A stretch of 63,700 nucleotides of DNA. Source: Rhodanobacteraceae bacterium. GTDB lineage: Bacteria; Pseudomonadota; Gammaproteobacteria; Xanthomonadales; SZUA-5. Positions 9,269 to 18,325 of the stretch are shown here, piece after piece. A model generated the notes under the pieces. That model was not told where the DNA came from and searched no databases. It was given only the letters and a program-made list of their open reading frames with translations. Position numbers and translations under genes: made by a program. Numbering within the stretch: the stretch's first letter is position 1; each line of letters starts with the position of its first letter. The stretch spans positions 1 to 63,700 of the forward strand of contig JADKFD010000033.1 in NCBI GenBank assembly GCA_016717705.1. Direction: 5' to 3'.

Positions 9269-9340
9269 GCCGCCAATTGTGCCTGCATGCACACTCGCCG
9301 TGCTAACGTGATCGGCCAGTCGACGTCGGGCTAAAGAAGA

Positions 9341-10555
9341 ATGTTGAAGGTTTTGCGCCACGCCACGGCGATCGGCCTGGCCCTGGCCGGCGCACCGGCA
9401 CTCGGAGAGCGCCTCCCATTTGACGGTGGAGAGCGAGCCAGCACGCCCTCGCTGGCGACCGACCCGGCGCGCGGACTGGTGCTGACCTGGCAGACCCGCG
9501 ACGACGCGGGTGCGGCACTGCGCTATGCCCTGCTCGATGCCAACGGCCGGGAATTGCGCCGCGGCGTGGTCGCCCAGGGCAGCGACTGGTTCGTCAACTG
9601 GGCCGATTTCCCCAGTCTGGTGGTGCTCGACAACAACGACTGGGTGACTTACTGGCTGCAGAAGTCGGCGCCGGACACCTACGCCTACGACCTCCGCGTG
9701 ACCCGCTCAACCAATGGCGGTGGCCGCTGGAGCGAGCCGCTGACGCCGCACGACGACGCCACCCCGACCGAACACGGCTTCGCCACCTTGCTGGCGGCGG
9801 GCGGCGCCCGCGTGCAGTTGCTGTGGCTGGATGGCCGCCACTCGCTCGGCGCGGCAACTGATCATGCCGCCGGCCATACTGACGAGGAGGGTCCGATGTC
9901 CCTGCGCGGCGCCGTGCTGGACTGGCACGACCGCATCCTGGAGCCGGCCGAGCTCGACGCCCGCAGCTGCAGTTGCTGCCAGACCGACGCGGCGCGCATC
10001 GGCAAGCGCACACTGGTGGTCTATCGCGATCGCAGCGATGCGCAGGTGCGCGACATCGCGCTGGTCGAGCGCGACGCCAAGGGCATCTGGTCGTCGCCGC
10101 AGATCGTGCACGCGGACGGCTGGAAGGTCACCGCCTGCCCGGTGAACGGACCGGCGATCGCCGCCAATGGCAAGACTGCCTTGATTGCATGGCCGACGCT
10201 GGCCGACGGGCCGATGTCGATTCGTTATGTAGTGCGCGAAGGCGGCACGAATTCGCCGATGCGCGAGCTCGAAGTGGGCACGGAAGTCAGCGGACGCGTG
10301 GATGCCAGCGCCGCCGCGAACGGCGGCTTCGCGGTCAGTTGGCTGAGCGCCGGCAAGACCGGCGGCGTGCTGAAGCTGGCCACGCTCGATGCCGGCGGCA
10401 AACTGCTGCAGGTGCGCGACGTGGCGGCGCTGGAGCCGGGGCGCAGCACCGGGCATCCGCGCCTGATGTGGTATCGCGGCGCCCACTACCTGACCTGGAC
10501 CGAATCCACGGGCGCCGGCAACACGCGCATTGCCATCGAGCGCATCGCTCCCTGA
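9341..10555 (+). CDS. Exported BNR/sialidase-like beta-propeller protein
   Basis: A 404-residue protein with an N-terminal signal peptide (cleavage probably after APALG). The body has repeated short motifs of the sialidase/BNR propeller type, such as RSTNGGGRWSEP and the later VYRDRSDAQVRD and STGHPRLMW blocks. A compact cysteine motif, RSCSCCQTDA, sits mid-protein and is characteristic of a group of uncharacterised proteobacterial sialidase-like proteins; it might bind metal. True neuraminidase catalytic residues cannot be confirmed, so an enzymatic role is not claimed. Transcribed divergently from the sterol-desaturase-like gene across a 72-base gap. Confidence 0.65.
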   Translation: MLKVLRHATAIGLALAGAPALGERLPFDGGERASTPSLATDPARGLVLTWQTRDDAGAALRYALLDANGRELRRGVVAQGSDWFVNWADFPSLVVLDNNDWVTYWLQKSAPDTYAYDLRVTRSTNGGGRWSEPLTPHDDATPTEHGFATLLAAGGARVQLLWLDGRHSLGAATDHAAGHTDEEGPMSLRGAVLDWHDRILEPAELDARSCSCCQTDAARIGKRTLVVYRDRSDAQVRDIALVERDAKGIWSSPQIVHADGWKVTACPVNGPAIAANGKTALIAWPTLADGPMSIRYVVREGGTNSPMRELEVGTEVSGRVDASAAANGGFAVSWLSAGKTGGVLKLATLDAGGKLLQVRDVAALEPGRSTGHPRLMWYRGAHYLTWTESTGAGNTRIAIERIAP

Positions 10556-10738
10556 GGTTCTTCGAGCCGATTGTGCGCCTCGCACAAGGTTTCCCGGGGG
10601 TCCCGCAGTCGCGCCTGGTGTTGTTGCTGGCTGAATGTGTCGTCCTTCGCCTGGCAGGCGGCGACGGATCGCCGCGTCCGCGTGCGTTGACGGGTGTGAG
10701 GCAAGCAGGCCTCTCCCTCCACAACAGGAATCACAATC

Positions 10739-11209
10739 ATGAGCAATACGACGCGATGGATCGCCGGCACGCTGGTGTTGGCCGTGCTCGGCATCGGCGC
10801 AGCGCAGGCTGGCGGTGGCCCGGGTTGTCCGGGCGGCCACGGTGGCCATGGCGGCGGCGCAATGGCGATGCTGAAGCAGGCCGACGCCAATGGCGATGGC
10901 ACCACCACGGTGGCGGAGGCGCAAGCCAAGCTGCTCGAACGCTCGGTGGCGATGGACGGCAACAAGGACGGCGCGATCAGCGCTGACGAAATCGAAGCCT
11001 TCCATCAGGCGCGACGCGCCGAACGCCGCAACGCGCGATTTGCGGCGATGGACGCCGACAAGAACGGCATAGTGTCAGTCGCTGAATTTACCGCCGGCCA
11101 CGCCGAGCGCCTGGCAAAGATGGACAGCAACAAGGATGGCGTGCTCGATGACAATGACCGCGGGCATGGTCAGGGTCACGGCCACGGTCACGGCCACCAG
11201 CAGCAGTAG
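10739..11209 (+). CDS. Periplasmic EF-hand calcium-binding protein
   Basis: A 156-residue secreted protein: a signal peptide ending at GAAQA, a Gly/His-rich linker, then four EF-hand loops with Asp at positions 1, 3 and 5 (DANGDGTTTVAE, DGNKDGAISADE, DADKNGIVSVAE, DSNKDGVLDDND). The tail is a His/Gly repeat (GHGQGHGHGHGHQQQ) that could chelate transition metals. It lies upstream of an ECF sigma operon whose last member resembles metal-sensing periplasmic proteins; a functional link is plausible but not shown. AGGA precedes the ATG at good spacing. A hairpin terminator follows, so it is probably its own transcript. Confidence 0.85.
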   Translation: MSNTTRWIAGTLVLAVLGIGAAQAGGGPGCPGGHGGHGGGAMAMLKQADANGDGTTTVAEAQAKLLERSVAMDGNKDGAISADEIEAFHQARRAERRNARFAAMDADKNGIVSVAEFTAGHAERLAKMDSNKDGVLDDNDRGHGQGHGHGHGHQQQ

Positions 11210-11221
11210 GCGATGAGCGAT

Positions 11222-11250
11222 CGGGCGTCCGTTGCTGGGCGCCCGGTTTG
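11222..11250 (+). terminator. Hairpin terminator after the EF-hand gene
   Basis: A nine-pair stem (cgggcgtcc / gggcgcccg, one G-T wobble) with a six-base loop, followed by gtttg. It begins 13 bases after the stop codon. Confidence 0.5.
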
Positions 11251-11314
11251 CCGGGAAGCGCGGTGGCGATTGCGCCTATGCTCTCACCGAACATGCCGCA
11301 AGGCCTTGATTTTA

Positions 11315-11370
11315 CTGTGGGAGCGGATTTACTCCGCGAGAGCTTTCGCGGGATAGGCCCGCTCCCACAG
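11315..11370. repeat. CTGTGGGAGCGG-family inverted repeat (copy 1)
   Basis: The arms ctgtgggagcggatttactccgcgag and cgcgggataggcccgctcccacag are imperfect inverted copies. The family recurs at 24971-25136 (split), 29216-29289 and 48664-48737. Here it lies 70 bases upstream of the sigma factor gene. Confidence 0.85.
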
Positions 11371-11438
11371 GTTCGATGCGCGAATAAGCGCACCGGCAAG
11401 AGCGATCAGAACTCACTAAAGGCAAGTGCAGCCCCGGC

Positions 11439-12005
11439 GTGAACAGCAGTGACGATCCCGACCTTCCGGCCATCGAACGCATCCGCAACGGCGATGCGGG
11501 CGGCTGTCGCGTGCTGCTGGAGCGCCATCTGGATCGGCTGCACGCGCTCGCCACACGCTTGCTCGACAGCAGTGCCGATGCCGACGAAGTGTGTCAGGAC
11601 GCCTTCATGCGCGCCTGGCAGCAGGCACCCAAATGGCAAGCCGGCAAGGCGCGCTTTTCCACCTGGTTGCATCAGGTGGTGCTGAACTTGAGTCGCGACC
11701 GCCTGCGCGCGCGGCGAGCGTCGCTGCCGCTGGATGCGATCGCCGAGATGGCGGACGAGGACACACCAGAACAGGCGCACGGACGCGCAGACCGCGCGCA
11801 AAGCGTACGCAACGGCCTGCGCCAGTTGCCCGAGCGGCAACGCGAGGCGCTGGTCCTGTGCCATTTTCAGAGCCTCAGCAACATCGAGGCCGCGGCATTG
11901 CTGGAGTTGAGCGTGGACGCCCTGGAATCTTTGCTGGCGCGCGCCAGGAAAGGCCTGCGCGCAGCACTCGACGGACAAGGACTAGCGCCGGGAGCGGCAA
12001 CATGA
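11439..12005 (+). CDS. ECF-type RNA polymerase sigma factor
   Basis: A 188-residue sigma-70 family factor. Region 2 is recognisable in DEVCQDAFMRAWQQAPKW and FSTWLHQVVLNLSRDRLR. Region 4 is LRQLPERQREALVLCHFQ followed by the helix-turn-helix LSNIEAAALLELSVDALESLLARARKGLR. It directs RNA polymerase to stress or envelope promoters; the stimulus is unknown. The GTG start gives MNSSDDPDL. It overlaps the next gene by the four bases ATGA, so the two are translationally coupled, as in sigma/anti-sigma pairs. Confidence 0.9.
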   Translation: MNSSDDPDLPAIERIRNGDAGGCRVLLERHLDRLHALATRLLDSSADADEVCQDAFMRAWQQAPKWQAGKARFSTWLHQVVLNLSRDRLRARRASLPLDAIAEMADEDTPEQAHGRADRAQSVRNGLRQLPERQREALVLCHFQSLSNIEAAALLELSVDALESLLARARKGLRAALDGQGLAPGAAT

Positions 12006-12436
12006 CAACGATGGATCTGACGCGGTTTTCCGAACTGCTCGATGCCTACGGCGCCGATCCGCGACGCTGGCCGGCAGCCGAGCGCAGCGCGGCGCAGGAC
12101 TTGCTGGCCGGCTGCGCGCAGGCACTGGAACTGCAGCGCAAGGCAGCACTGCTGGACGAGGCGCTGGATCAGTACCTGCCGGCGCCGCCCGCTCCAGCGC
12201 TGCGCCAGAAGCTGCTCGGCGCAGTGCCGCTGCCGCGCCCGGGTTGGCGCGACGCGCTGACGGACTTCTGGCGCGATCTGGGCGGCTGGCGCCTCGCCGG
12301 ACCGGCGTTCGCCGCCAGCCTGGCGCTGGGCGCGCTGCTGCCATTGTGGCTGGACGAGACGGCAGTCGATCTGCCGGACGAGGATTTGATTGCCGCCGTG
12401 CAACTGGTTGACGAGCTTCCGGAGTGGAATCCATGA
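12002..12436 (+). CDS. Anti-sigma-factor-like single-pass membrane protein
   Basis: A 144-residue protein starting at the ATG of the ATGA overlap with the sigma gene. The N-terminus (RFSELLDAYGADPRRWPAAER) is a conserved block seen in small proteins encoded directly after ECF sigma factors in Xanthomonadales and alphaproteobacteria. One transmembrane segment (about residues 100-117, LAGPAFAASLALGALLPLWL) separates it from a short acidic periplasmic end. By position and topology it should hold the sigma factor at the membrane. No classical zinc anti-sigma motif (HxxxCxxC) is present. It overlaps the next gene by ATGA. Confidence 0.65.
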   Translation: MTTMDLTRFSELLDAYGADPRRWPAAERSAAQDLLAGCAQALELQRKAALLDEALDQYLPAPPAPALRQKLLGAVPLPRPGWRDALTDFWRDLGGWRLAGPAFAASLALGALLPLWLDETAVDLPDEDLIAAVQLVDELPEWNP

Positions 12437-12927
12437 GCGCCCTTCCGCGCCCCTATCGTTACGTACTGCTGCTCTCGCTGGCCCTGAACCTGGGCCTCGG
12501 CGCGGCCCTGGTCGCCATCCACTGGCATCACCCCTTCGGCGAGCAGAGCCAGGGCGAGCGCCGCTGGTCGCGCATTCCCAACCCGCGCATGCTGGCCGGC
12601 GCACTCGACGAGGCCGATCGCAAGATCCTGCTGGAAGTCATCGAAACCCACCGCGGCAAACTCGGCGAGCAGTTTCGCCCACTCGGGCATGCACGCCGCG
12701 AACTCGCCCAGGCCCTGCGCGCCGAGCCCTTCGATCCGGCTGCCATGCAAAGCGCTTTCGAACGGATGCGTGATTCGGAGTCCGGCACGGCGGCGGCCAT
12801 GCACGCCTTCATGCTGGAGCTGGCCACCCGCGTCAGCCCGGCCGGACGCCAGCGCATCGCCGACCAGCTGGAACGCGGACGGCATGGGCATGGGCATGAG
12901 CGCGACAAGGACAGCGCGCCTCTGTAG
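12433..12927 (+). CDS. Periplasmic heavy-metal-sensor-like (CnrX/Spy-type) protein
   Basis: A 164-residue protein with an N-terminal membrane anchor (residues 9-30) followed by a helical periplasmic domain (LDEADRKILLEVIETHRGKL ... LGHARRELAQALRAEPFD), the pattern of the CnrX/ZraP/Spy-like heavy-metal-resistance family. The tail is His-rich (RHGHGHERD). It completes an ATGA-coupled operon with the sigma factor and anti-sigma-like protein, so it may sense metal or envelope damage and release the sigma factor; that is inference. Its TAG stop is the first TAG of a GTAGGAGCGACG repeat, so the annotated C-terminus depends on the repeat boundary. Confidence 0.7.
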   Translation: MSALPRPYRYVLLLSLALNLGLGAALVAIHWHHPFGEQSQGERRWSRIPNPRMLAGALDEADRKILLEVIETHRGKLGEQFRPLGHARRELAQALRAEPFDPAAMQSAFERMRDSESGTAAAMHAFMLELATRVSPAGRQRIADQLERGRHGHGHERDKDSAPL

Positions 12928-12994
12928 GAGCGACGTGAACGTCGCGACCACCGCATCAGCGTGACCCTGGTCGCGACGTGCACGTCGCTCCTAC
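12924..12994. repeat. GTAGGAGCGACGTG-family inverted repeat between convergent genes
   Basis: The left arm gtaggagcgacgtgaacg continues to gtcgcgacca; the right arm tggtcgcgacgtgcacgtcgctcctac mirrors it with two mismatches. The loop is 17 bases. The two ends carry TAG stop codons for the two convergent flanking genes, and the hairpin may serve as a bidirectional terminator. Confidence 0.9.
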
Positions 12995-14348
12995 TTGTAC
13001 TTGCCCTCGAACTTGTCGCGCAGCCGCGTGTGCTTCGAGCTCAAGTCCACTGGCTGGCCGTTCAACCAGGCGGCGACAATTTCGCTGCGCACATCGAGCG
13101 GATCGCCGTCGCTGACCAGGAAGCTGGCGTCCTTGCCGCTTCCAGCGAACCGAGCCGGTCGGCGACGCCGAGTATCTGCGCCGGCGCCAGGGTGATCGCG
13201 CGCAGGCCCTGGTCCCAGGGCAGGCCGAAAGACACCACTTGTCCCGCGGCATACGGCAGGTTGCGCTCCAGTGTCGCCGCAAAGGTAGTGGCGTCGGAAG
13301 CGATCGCGATGCGCACGCCGGCGGCGGCGAGCTTGCCGGCATTGGCATAGGTCGCATCGAAGCCCTCATGCCGGCGTAGCGGCAGGTCGAAGGGTCCGTG
13401 CAGGATGACGTCGATTCCGCGCGCTTTCAGCACATCGGCCACCCGCCAGGCATCCTGGCCGCCGACCAGCACGAACTTGAGCTTGCGCTGCAGCGTGAAA
13501 TCCAGCGCCTCGCGAATCTGCTGCAGGTCGATCGCGTGAATGAACAGGGGCGTACTGCCGTCGAGCACCGGCACCATCGCCTCCCAGCGCGCATCGGTGC
13601 CTTCCAGCGTCCCGGCGGACTTTGCGACGCGGTAGGCCGCCGCATCATCGAAGGCCTGGTCGATCAGTTCACGGCTGCGCGTGGCGCCCTTGAGCGCCTC
13701 CTCGCGCATCGGCGCAGGCAGCCACGGCGGCAGGCGCGTCGACGGCCAGATCAGATGCATGCCGACCGGTGACTTCACGGTCATCTGCTCCCAGGTCCAG
13801 CCACTCAGCTGCACCAGCGCCGATTGCCCGGAAATGATGCCGCCTTCCCCGGCCTGCGGCACCACGTGCGCGTACAGCACTCCGTTGGCGCGCGCGACCG
13901 GCAACAACTCGCTGTCGGCGTTGATCGCAACCTGCGCGCGCGCGTTCGGGTTGATCGCGCCGGTCTCGGCGACGTCGACCGAACCGCGCACCGTCTCGAT
14001 CTCGACCAGCCCCATCACCGTGTTGGCAGCAATGAAGGCCGGCACCACCCAGCGACCCGACAGATCGACCCGATCTGCACCGGCCGCCTGCGCCGACAGA
14101 TCGGTGCCAACGGCGACGATCTTGCCGTCATCGATCAACAGCTGGCCGTTGTTGATTGCGGCCGAGGACACCGGGTGGATCCTGGCGCCGGTGAACAGGG
14201 TGGCGGCGGGGGCGGAGGTGGCCAGGCAGCGCAGGGCACGGGGCAGGAGCACGGGGACGGAGCCGTTGATGCGGTCGCACAGCGGTCCCAACAGGCGCAA
14301 CGGCAGCACGGTCGCCCTGCCTCGTGCCCCCTGCCCGGCGCTGCCCAC
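12991..14348 (-). CDS. Amidohydrolase family protein, frame broken near C-terminus
   Basis: An exported amidohydrolase-like protein, paired with the larger paralogue just upstream. The body reads well from about 14230 (LFTGARIHPVSSAAINNGQLLIDDGKIVAVG) through IIASDATTF-like metal-site residues to AQILGVADRLGSLEA. There a base is missing (about 13136; GAAGCGGCAAGG where GAAGCGGGCAAGG is expected). As read, the frame stops at 13062; with the base restored it continues as GKDASFLVSDGDPLDVRSE and ends KFEGKYK at a TAG inside a repeat (12991). The N-terminus is uncertain: the coupled ATG at 14391 is out of frame, separated from the body by G-rich heptamer arrays. Active-site completeness is not assured. 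Confidence 0.7.
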
Positions 14349-14372
14349 TGTGCCCGTGCCCCGTCCCGCTTA
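14231..14372. repeat. Inverted pair of G-rich heptamer arrays in a gene 5' end
   Basis: The plus strand reads gggcacggggcaggagcacg near 14232 and the complementary type (cctcgtgccccctgcccggc, then gtgcccgtgccccgtcccg) at about 14318-14372. These are opposite-facing arrays of GGGGCAC-like heptamers around about 50 bases. They overlap the 5' end of the smaller amidohydrolase gene. Confidence 0.6.
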
Positions 14373-14395
14373 TCCCGAAGTTCATCGCCATGGCC

Positions 14396-17300
14396 TCAAT
14401 GCTCCCCCTGGCAGTAATGCACGGCTTCGCCGTTGTGGTAGACGCCGCGCATCGCAGCGAGGTGGGAATCGAGTACCTGGTAGTGCGTCGGGTCGATCAG
14501 CATCTTCGGTTTGCGCCCGAGGCCGTCGGGACCGCCGGGACCGCCGCCCTTGGGCGCCTGCGCCAGCGCTGCCTGGATCAGTTCCGCGCGCGCGTCGGCG
14601 ATGCGCTGCTGTTCGGCCAGGTCGGCGGCTTGATCGAAGTACTCGCGGCCATCGATCCAGACCTTCTGCGGCCGCGCGTAGGACGACAACGGGTGCTGGC
14701 TCCACAGCACCAGATCGGCGTCCTTGCCAACCTCGATGCTGCCCACGCGGGCCTCGATGCGCAGTTGTCGCGCCGGATTCAGGGTTACCAGTGCCAGCGC
14801 TTCGGTATCCGTGAGCTTGCCGTAACGCCCGGCCTTGCCGGCCTCCGTGTTGAGGCGCCGGCCCAGATCGTTGCTGTCCGAATTCAGCGAGGTGAGCACG
14901 CCCTGGCGCTGCATGATCGCGGCGTTGTAGGGGATGGCGTCGAAGGTCTCCATCTTGAAGCCCCACCAATCGGAGAAGGTCGAAGCGCCGGCGCCGATGT
15001 CGGCCAGCACATCGGCGACCTTGTAGCCCTCCAGCACGTGCTGGAAGGCGGCGACCTTGAAGCCGAGCTCAGTCGACAGCCGCGCGAACATCAGGATCTC
15101 GTCCTGGCGATAGGAATGGATGTGCACCAGGCGCTGTCCATCGAGGATCTCGGCCAGCGCCTCCATGCGCAGGTCGCGCCGCTGCGGCGCGCCGTCCTTT
15201 CGCTTGCGCGCGTCGGCGTAGGCGCGCGCCTGCACGAAGGCGTCGTTCAGCAACTGCTCGACGCCCATGCGCGTCTGCGGGTAGCGCGGCACCGCAACCG
15301 CGCCCCAGTTGGACTGCTTGACGTTCTCGCCGAGCGCGAACTTGATGGTCGGCGTGGCGCCCTCAAACTTCAGCGCCTGCGCGCCAGCGCCCCAGCGATG
15401 CTTGATCAGCTGCGATTGGCCGCCGATCGGATTGGCCGAGCCATGCAGCACGTGCGAGGTGGTGGTGCCGCCGGCCAGTTCGCGGTAGATGTTGATGTCG
15501 GTGGGGTCGGTGATGTCGCCGATGCGCACTTCCGAGGTGATCGCGTGGCTCGGCTCGTTGATGTTGCCGCTGCCGGCGATGTGCGAATGCGCGTCGATCA
15601 GGCCCGGGGTCAGGTGCAGACCGCGGGCGTCGATTTCGACGGCGCCACGCGGCGCGTTCAGATCGACGCCGACCGCACTGATGCGGCCGCGCTCGACCAG
15701 CACGTCGGTGTCGGCGGCCGGCTCGGCGGCGCCGGTCATCCACACCGTGACATCGCGGATCAGCAGCGCCGGGATCTCCGCCGGCAGGCCGGTGCGGCCG
15801 TATTCGCCAGCCGGGTAGCGCGGCTGCGAGGGAAACACCGGCGGCGTTTCCGCGACGGCCTTGTCCTTGCCGGATTCGCCCGGATCGGCCGCCACCTTGT
15901 CGTCCCTGGACGCAGGCGTCGGCAGCGGACCGGTTCGCGTGCCGCTCCAACTGCGCACGCGGCCATCGCGGCCCAGCCAGCGACCATCCAGGCGCTCGCC
16001 GACCAGCGCGGCTTCGAGCACCTCGCTGGTCTTGCCCTCGCCGCCGAACAGCCTGGCCGGCGCCGTGATCAGCAAGCGACCATCGACCAGTCTGGCCGTG
16101 GCCTCGACCTCGCCCGCCTTGATCTTCAGGGCTTCCGGCTTGCCTTCGATGGTCCATTGCGCCGGACCCTTGGTGCCAGCCCAAGCCAGTTTCCAGCTGC
16201 CGGTGACCTCGGGCGCATCCAGCGCGCGGATCTCGTCGCGTTCGCCATCGGCATAGACCTCGTAGATCTGCGCGTCGTCGGCGCGCAGCAGCGTGGCGTC
16301 GGCAATCAGCAGATTGGCCATCTGGCCGACCTTGATCGCGCCCAGGTGCGCCGGATCGCCGAGAAACTGCGCTGGCGCGGTGGTCAGCGCGGCCAGCGCC
16401 TGGTCTTCGCTCAGGCCGTAGCGCACGCTCTTGCGCAGCGCCGGCCAGAAGCCGTCCTCCGGCTTCTCCAGCCCGGCAAGCGTGAACGCGAAGGCGCGCC
16501 CGGTTGCCGCGACCTTGACCGCGTTGTACGGCGCATAGCGCCATTGTTCGAGCTCGGCCAGGCTGATTTCCAGCGCGGCCTCGGCGTCATCGGCCACCGG
16601 CGCTTTCGGGAAGTTCAATGGGAGGATCAGACCGACGCCTTCGGGCAACTGATCGAGCACCCGGTATTCGGTGCCGGTGCCGAGCACCCAGGCGCGGGGC
16701 AGATCGAATTCATCGGCGATGCGTGCGGCGCGGACCACATCGAGTTCGTCGTCGGCATCGAACACCAGCGCCTGCTTGCCGGCGAGCACCGGCTGCAGCG
16801 CATCGAGCGCGGCATTGGCTTGCGCGCGTTCGCCGCCGTGCTTGCCCTGCCAGCCGGCCAGATCGCGCTGCCAGCCGGCATCGTAGAAAGCCTGGCGGAT
16901 CAGCGCGATGGCACCCATCTTGGAGCCCGGATAGACGCCACCGAAACTGAAGTCGGCCTCGAAGGACGCGACCTGCGCGACGCGCGGCGCCAGCAGATTC
17001 TGTTGGGGTGTCGGCCCCTCGCGCAGACTGAGCAGCGCACTCTGGCCGCGCAGCACGCCGCTGCCGGGTGCGGCGACACTGGCCGCGAAACCGAGCCGCC
17101 GCAGCGCCTTGGCGCGCTCGGCGTCGAGCGCCAGCGCGCTTGAGACGTCGCGCTCCGGACAGACTCGATCGTTCCAGTGCTGCGCCGACGGCGCCGATGG
17201 CGCGCTCTGCGGGCCACCCTGGCCGCCGAACGGCCCGCGCCGCGAGCCGCCGCCATCGCCACCGTTGGCGGCGGGTGCGCGGCACTTGGCCCGGGGATCG

Positions 17301-17605
17301 TAGCCGTAGCTGCCGTGCACATCGATGAAGGCTGGATAGACGCTCTTGCCGCGCGCGTCGACCACCACTGCGCCGGGCGCCTCGCGGCGACCGGAACGGA
17401 CGTCGACGATCAAGCCATCGCGCATCTCGATGCTGCCGCGTTCGATCACTTCGCCCGGGCGCACGACGATGCGCGCATCGACGATGCTGGTATGGCGTGG
17501 CGTGCGGCTGGCCAGGCCCTGCTGCGGTGTGGTCGACACCTGCGCGTCGGCGGCACCGACGATGGCAATGGACAAAGCCCAGGCGAGCGCGCTGCGCTGG
17601 ATCAT
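14396..17605 (-). CDS. Large two-domain amidohydrolase (imidazolonepropionase-like)
   Basis: A 1069-residue exported protein: a signal peptide (WALSIAIVGAADA), then two amidohydrolase-like halves. The N-terminal half has the composite-fold entry motif VYPAFIDVHGSYG but few metal ligands. The C-terminal half carries LTPGLIDAHSHI (metal His pair), LVHIHSYR, FKVAAFQHVLEG and TSLNSDSNDLGRRL (metal Asp), then the closing ARVGSIEVGKDADLVLW. This matches the imidazolonepropionase/prolidase-like branch; the substrate (peptide, lactam or ester) is unknown. GGGAG precedes the ATG. It is followed after five bases by the smaller amidohydrolase, forming a two-gene operon common in Xanthomonadales. Confidence 0.85.
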   Translation of the reverse strand: MIQRSALAWALSIAIVGAADAQVSTTPQQGLASRTPRHTSIVDARIVVRPGEVIERGSIEMRDGLIVDVRSGRREAPGAVVVDARGKSVYPAFIDVHGSYGYDPRAKCRAPAANGGDGGGSRRGPFGGQGGPQSAPSAPSAQHWNDRVCPERDVSSALALDAERAKALRRLGFAASVAAPGSGVLRGQSALLSLREGPTPQQNLLAPRVAQVASFEADFSFGGVYPGSKMGAIALIRQAFYDAGWQRDLAGWQGKHGGERAQANAALDALQPVLAGKQALVFDADDELDVVRAARIADEFDLPRAWVLGTGTEYRVLDQLPEGVGLILPLNFPKAPVADDAEAALEISLAELEQWRYAPYNAVKVAATGRAFAFTLAGLEKPEDGFWPALRKSVRYGLSEDQALAALTTAPAQFLGDPAHLGAIKVGQMANLLIADATLLRADDAQIYEVYADGERDEIRALDAPEVTGSWKLAWAGTKGPAQWTIEGKPEALKIKAGEVEATARLVDGRLLITAPARLFGGEGKTSEVLEAALVGERLDGRWLGRDGRVRSWSGTRTGPLPTPASRDDKVAADPGESGKDKAVAETPPVFPSQPRYPAGEYGRTGLPAEIPALLIRDVTVWMTGAAEPAADTDVLVERGRISAVGVDLNAPRGAVEIDARGLHLTPGLIDAHSHIAGSGNINEPSHAITSEVRIGDITDPTDINIYRELAGGTTTSHVLHGSANPIGGQSQLIKHRWGAGAQALKFEGATPTIKFALGENVKQSNWGAVAVPRYPQTRMGVEQLLNDAFVQARAYADARKRKDGAPQRRDLRMEALAEILDGQRLVHIHSYRQDEILMFARLSTELGFKVAAFQHVLEGYKVADVLADIGAGASTFSDWWGFKMETFDAIPYNAAIMQRQGVLTSLNSDSNDLGRRLNTEAGKAGRYGKLTDTEALALVTLNPARQLRIEARVGSIEVGKDADLVLWSQHPLSSYARPQKVWIDGREYFDQAADLAEQQRIADARAELIQAALAQAPKGGGPGGPDGLGRKPKMLIDPTHYQVLDSHLAAMRGVYHNGEAVHYCQGEH

Positions 17606-17694
17606 GGAGTACTCCCGGCGTGAGACGAGCGCAAGGTCCGGACGACGGACTCGACGCGACCACCGATGCTTATCGACGAGGCATTACGGCGCCG

Positions 17695-18273
17695 TCAACC
17701 CGATGCAAGCAATGTTTGCCATTCGTCGGGGGTGTTGGCACCACGCAGCCGCGCGCGCATCGCCGCATCCGCGGGCAAGGCATGGATGCGCAGACGTTCC
17801 TGCAGCGCCTTCAACGAACGATGCCCGCTGTCGCCGGCGACCGCCGCCTGCATCCAGCGGCGGGTGTCCGGCGACAGCATCAGTGCCATCGGCAAGGGCT
17901 CCTCGCCATAGCGGCACAGGCAGCGCGCGCTCTCGACGCCGACCAGCAGGCCATCCAGAAGCGGCCGCAGCAGGGCGGCGTCGACCAGCGGCTGATCGAC
18001 CGCCAGCACCAGCCAGCGCGATTCGCGCGCGACCTCGGCGACGCTGGCGAGACCACCCAGTGGTCCGCGCTCAGGGTAACGATCGGCGACATGGCTATAG
18101 CCAGGGTAGTCGCCGCTGACCAGGACGCGCGTGCAGCCGGCCGTCCGCAGCATCGCCACCGCGCGATCGATCAGCAGTTGGCCACCCCATTGCAACCGCG
18201 CCTTGTCCGCACCCATCCTGAGCGAACGGCCGCCGGCCAGCACCACGCCCAGGCAATCGCCGTTGGTGTCCAT
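17695..18273 (-). CDS. mobA: Molybdenum cofactor guanylyltransferase
   Basis: A 192-residue MobA-type enzyme that attaches GMP to molybdopterin to make the MGD cofactor. The nucleotide-binding signature GVVLAGGRSLRMGADKARL is near the N-terminus; the later motifs GPLGGLASV and LAVDQPLVDAALL match the family. The conserved DxP element reads DQP rather than DMP. I chose the ATG at 18273 (MDTNGDCLGVVL), since the longer frame would run through a repeat. No molybdoenzyme gene is visible nearby. Confidence 0.85.
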   Translation of the reverse strand: MDTNGDCLGVVLAGGRSLRMGADKARLQWGGQLLIDRAVAMLRTAGCTRVLVSGDYPGYSHVADRYPERGPLGGLASVAEVARESRWLVLAVDQPLVDAALLRPLLDGLLVGVESARCLCRYGEEPLPMALMLSPDTRRWMQAAVAGDSGHRSLKALQERLRIHALPADAAMRARLRGANTPDEWQTLLASG

Positions 18274-18325
18274 CGGGGCATCATGGCCCTTGCGGAGGGA
18301 TGGCGCCAGCGGCGCGGCCGGCCGC

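Noticed and set aside
5777..9334. Very long open frame on the plus strand opposite topA and the sterol-desaturase-like gene
   Set aside because: Antisense to two well-supported genes; its His/Gln/Arg-rich sequence is typical of high-GC shadow frames and shows no domain.
12956..13369. Arg/Pro-rich minus-strand frame at the amidohydrolase 3' end
   Set aside because: It overlaps the amidohydrolase C-terminus in a third frame; the real continuation (GKDASFLVSDGDPLD) is in another frame.
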